Source: Gonapodya prolifera JEL478 (taxonomy: Eukaryota; Monoblepharomycota; Monoblepharidomycetes; Monoblepharidales; Gonapodyaceae). Taken from it: 64,000 nt of DNA. The notes beneath the pieces are model-generated. The model was not told the origin of the DNA. It ran no database searches and worked only from the letters and a program-made list of their open reading frames with translations. Each line of letters begins with the position of its first letter. The stretch's first letter is position 1. The stretch is taken from assembly GCA_001574975.1 (NCBI GenBank), contig KQ965843.1:1-64000 (forward strand), given 5' to 3'. This document shows, piece by piece, positions 63,900 through 64,000 of this stretch. The translations under genes and the position numbers were made by a program.

Positions 63900-64000
63900 C
63901 GGATCTGGTCCGCGACAAAGTCGGTCTGCACTGGGGTTCGAACTGGCGACCTTGGGGGGTTGAACCCTCAATCGTCGGTGAATCTTCCCAGGTGGCCATG
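63900..64000 (-). repeat. tRNA-like pol III promoter sequence, possible SINE head
   Basis: On the minus strand the end of the window reads TGGCCACCTGG (A-box-like), a hairpin TTGAGGG-TTCAAC-CCCCCAA, then AGGTCGCCAGTTCGAACCCC (B-box-like). Order and spacing are those of a tRNA D-loop, anticodon arm and T-loop, but the T-stem does not pair and the 5' end lies at the window edge. That fits a tRNA-derived SINE or a degraded tRNA better than a working tRNA gene. Confidence 0.35.

Overview
The window is nuclear DNA of a fungus. Genes are split by many short introns (about 50-90 nt, almost all GT-AG with GTGAGT-type donors). The gene set is typical of fungi: Prp4 kinase, LST8, lysyl-tRNA synthetase, eEF1B, an F-BAR/SH3 protein, GH18 chitinase, GH28 pectinase, secreted and CBM18 proteins, and a CaaX protein. 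Short CCCTAA runs are the complement of TTAGGG telomere repeats. CBM18 modules, a pectinase and a plant/amoeba-type sterol isomerase fit an early-diverging, chytrid-like lineage better than yeasts, but I cannot name the species. Genes sit on both strands as islands between repeat-rich, more AT-rich stretches.

Layout. 1-4.5 kb: accessory DNA with an interstitial telomere repeat, a SET-domain-like fragment and three degenerate ~300-bp tandem repeats. 5-9.2 kb (-): Prp4 kinase, 8 exons. 10.1-10.8 kb (+): small secreted Cys-rich protein. 11.4-13.35 kb (+): LST8. 13.7-17.3 kb (-): one continuous exon chain encoding lysyl-tRNA synthetase, a low-complexity linker and the eEF1B-alpha exchange domain, an apparent fusion gene (139-base assembly gap inside). 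17.6-18.9 kb (+): SAM methyltransferase. 19.5-20.2 kb (-): ankyrin pseudogene. 20.6-22.3 kb (+): GH18 chitinase with a 7-nt micro-exon carrying the catalytic Glu. 22.6-23.85 kb: unrecognised protein. 24.3-27.6 kb (+): Atos/FAM214-type protein. 28-31.3 kb: purine-rich DNA and a diverged tandem duplication. 31.8-33.9 kb (+): PB1-like protein with a CaaX end. 34.6-36.6 kb (+): GH28 pectinase. 38.9-39.3 kb (-): small carbohydrate-binding-like protein. 39.6-42.4 kb (-): decayed MYND gene. 43.4-46 kb (+): acyl-CoA dehydrogenase with an 8-nt micro-exon. 46.3-46.9 kb: truncated photolyase tail. 47.1-48.3 kb (+): cycloeucalenol cycloisomerase-like membrane protein. 49.4-50.9 kb: Ser/Thr-rich protein. 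51.8-55.7 kb: degenerate ~0.7-0.8-kb tandem repeats. 56.1-58.4 kb (+): two-module CBM18 transmembrane protein. 59.1-62.3 kb (+): F-BAR/SH3 protein. 62.3-64 kb: repeats, ending in a tRNA-like promoter sequence.

There are no operons; each gene stands alone. Themes are RNA processing and translation (Prp4, LysRS/eEF1B), growth signalling (LST8), cell-wall and plant-polymer handling (chitinase, pectinase, CBM18), membrane and cytoskeleton (F-BAR/SH3), lipid and sterol metabolism (acyl-CoA dehydrogenase, cycloisomerase).

Exon coordinates were worked out by hand. For the main genes every splice phase closes and the total length is a multiple of three. The most unusual items are the LysRS-eEF1B fusion, the sterol cycloisomerase in a fungus, micro-exons, a GT-TG intron, and two small dispersed repeat families (one inside introns, one with a covarying hairpin).
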